From JAHDCJ01 sp039028895 (GTDB lineage: Bacteria > Bacteroidota > Bacteroidia > Chitinophagales > Saprospiraceae), in the NCBI GenBank assembly GCA_039028895.1, contig JBCCHF010000034.1, positions 10,757 to 74,756 of the forward strand: DNA of 64,000 bases, in the 5' to 3' direction. Position 1 is the first letter of the stretch, and the number at the start of each line of letters is the position of its first letter. Under the pieces are notes generated by a model. That model was not told the DNA's origin, made no database searches, and saw only the letters and a list, made by a program, of their open reading frames with translations. A program made the translations under genes and the position numbers. This document shows positions 63,986 to 64,000 of the stretch, in pieces.

Positions 63986-64000
63986 GGATGTCGTCAACCG
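63911..64000 (+). other. GC-rich end segment with Shine-Dalgarno and start of a new frame
   Basis: The last ~90 bases are roughly 60% GC against ~35-40% before. GGAGG (63911-63915) sits eight bases before ATG at 63924; the frame then stays open to the window end (MSKIAIRGTLSV and onward, 25 codons plus two bases) with GC-ending codons (AAG, ATC, CTG, GTG, GAC, GTC). Strong Shine-Dalgarno sites are otherwise absent in this window. No family recognised from so short a peptide. Confidence 0.5.

Overview
The window is a chromosomal segment of a member of the Bacteroidota, at roughly 40% GC by eye. The taxon signs are several TAnnTTTG promoter boxes, almost no Shine-Dalgarno sites, type IX secretion features (an M36 peptidase with a C-terminal sorting domain, a PorV/PorQ-like barrel), DUF4249 lipoproteins, a free-standing TonB plug lipoprotein, a BT_3928-type DoxX protein and bacillithiol genes. 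A Saprospiria-like relative is possible but not shown. No rRNA, tRNA, CRISPR array, IS element or phage structural gene was found. Coding density is about 93%.

Layout. 1-7.3 kb (minus strand): an AddA/UvrD-type helicase cut by the window edge, a FAD oxidoreductase, two small secreted paralogs and ferrochelatase (hemH). 7.4-13 kb: a CotH-kinase lipoprotein, a hemL-histidine kinase-response regulator operon, and purM. 13-17.8 kb: glpK, a small protein that looks like a ubiquitin/MoaD-type beta-grasp protein ending in Gly-Gly, bshC, a PmtA-like methyltransferase and a DUF1801 protein. 17.9-25.4 kb: the TonB plug lipoprotein, pckA with an inverted repeat at its promoter, topA, and ffh-gpx-bshB1. 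25.5-38.3 kb: two DUF4249 lipoproteins, panB, mltG, a sirtuin overlapping the NAD(P)HX-repair enzyme, a compact GH1, a PorV-like barrel overlapping a helix-hairpin-helix outer-membrane protein, and two lipoproteins, one with papain-like residues. 38.3-43.7 kb: the operon DUF1599-BT_3928-DppB-like permease-aroK, divergent from folP and a DUF2461 gene. 43.7-52.4 kb is mostly secreted: a barrel, two tandem CotH proteins, an S24-type regulator and a 1268-residue M36 peptidase. 52.4-64 kb: a FabH homolog, a possible Tubby-like protein, lolD, pyrG, yidC, a DUF6438 lipoprotein, a ComEC core, a DUF4412-like protein and a second S24-type regulator.

How the genes connect. bshC and bshB1 give bacillithiol synthesis, and bshB1 sits next to a thiol peroxidase. 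hemL and hemH are tetrapyrrole genes. The sirtuin and NAD(P)HX repair share NAD metabolism. mltG, lolD, yidC and ffh serve the envelope. Much of the rest is secreted or outer-membrane protein.

Most worth a second look: the diglycine-ending beta-grasp protein at 14593-14991; the last ~90 bases, which switch to high GC with a Shine-Dalgarno and a new reading frame (chimera or transfer); the degenerate nuclease motif of the AddA-like protein; the predicted cysteine-peptidase-like lipoprotein; and the HhH outer-membrane protein paired with a PorV-like barrel. All family calls were made by eye and none was confirmed by a search.
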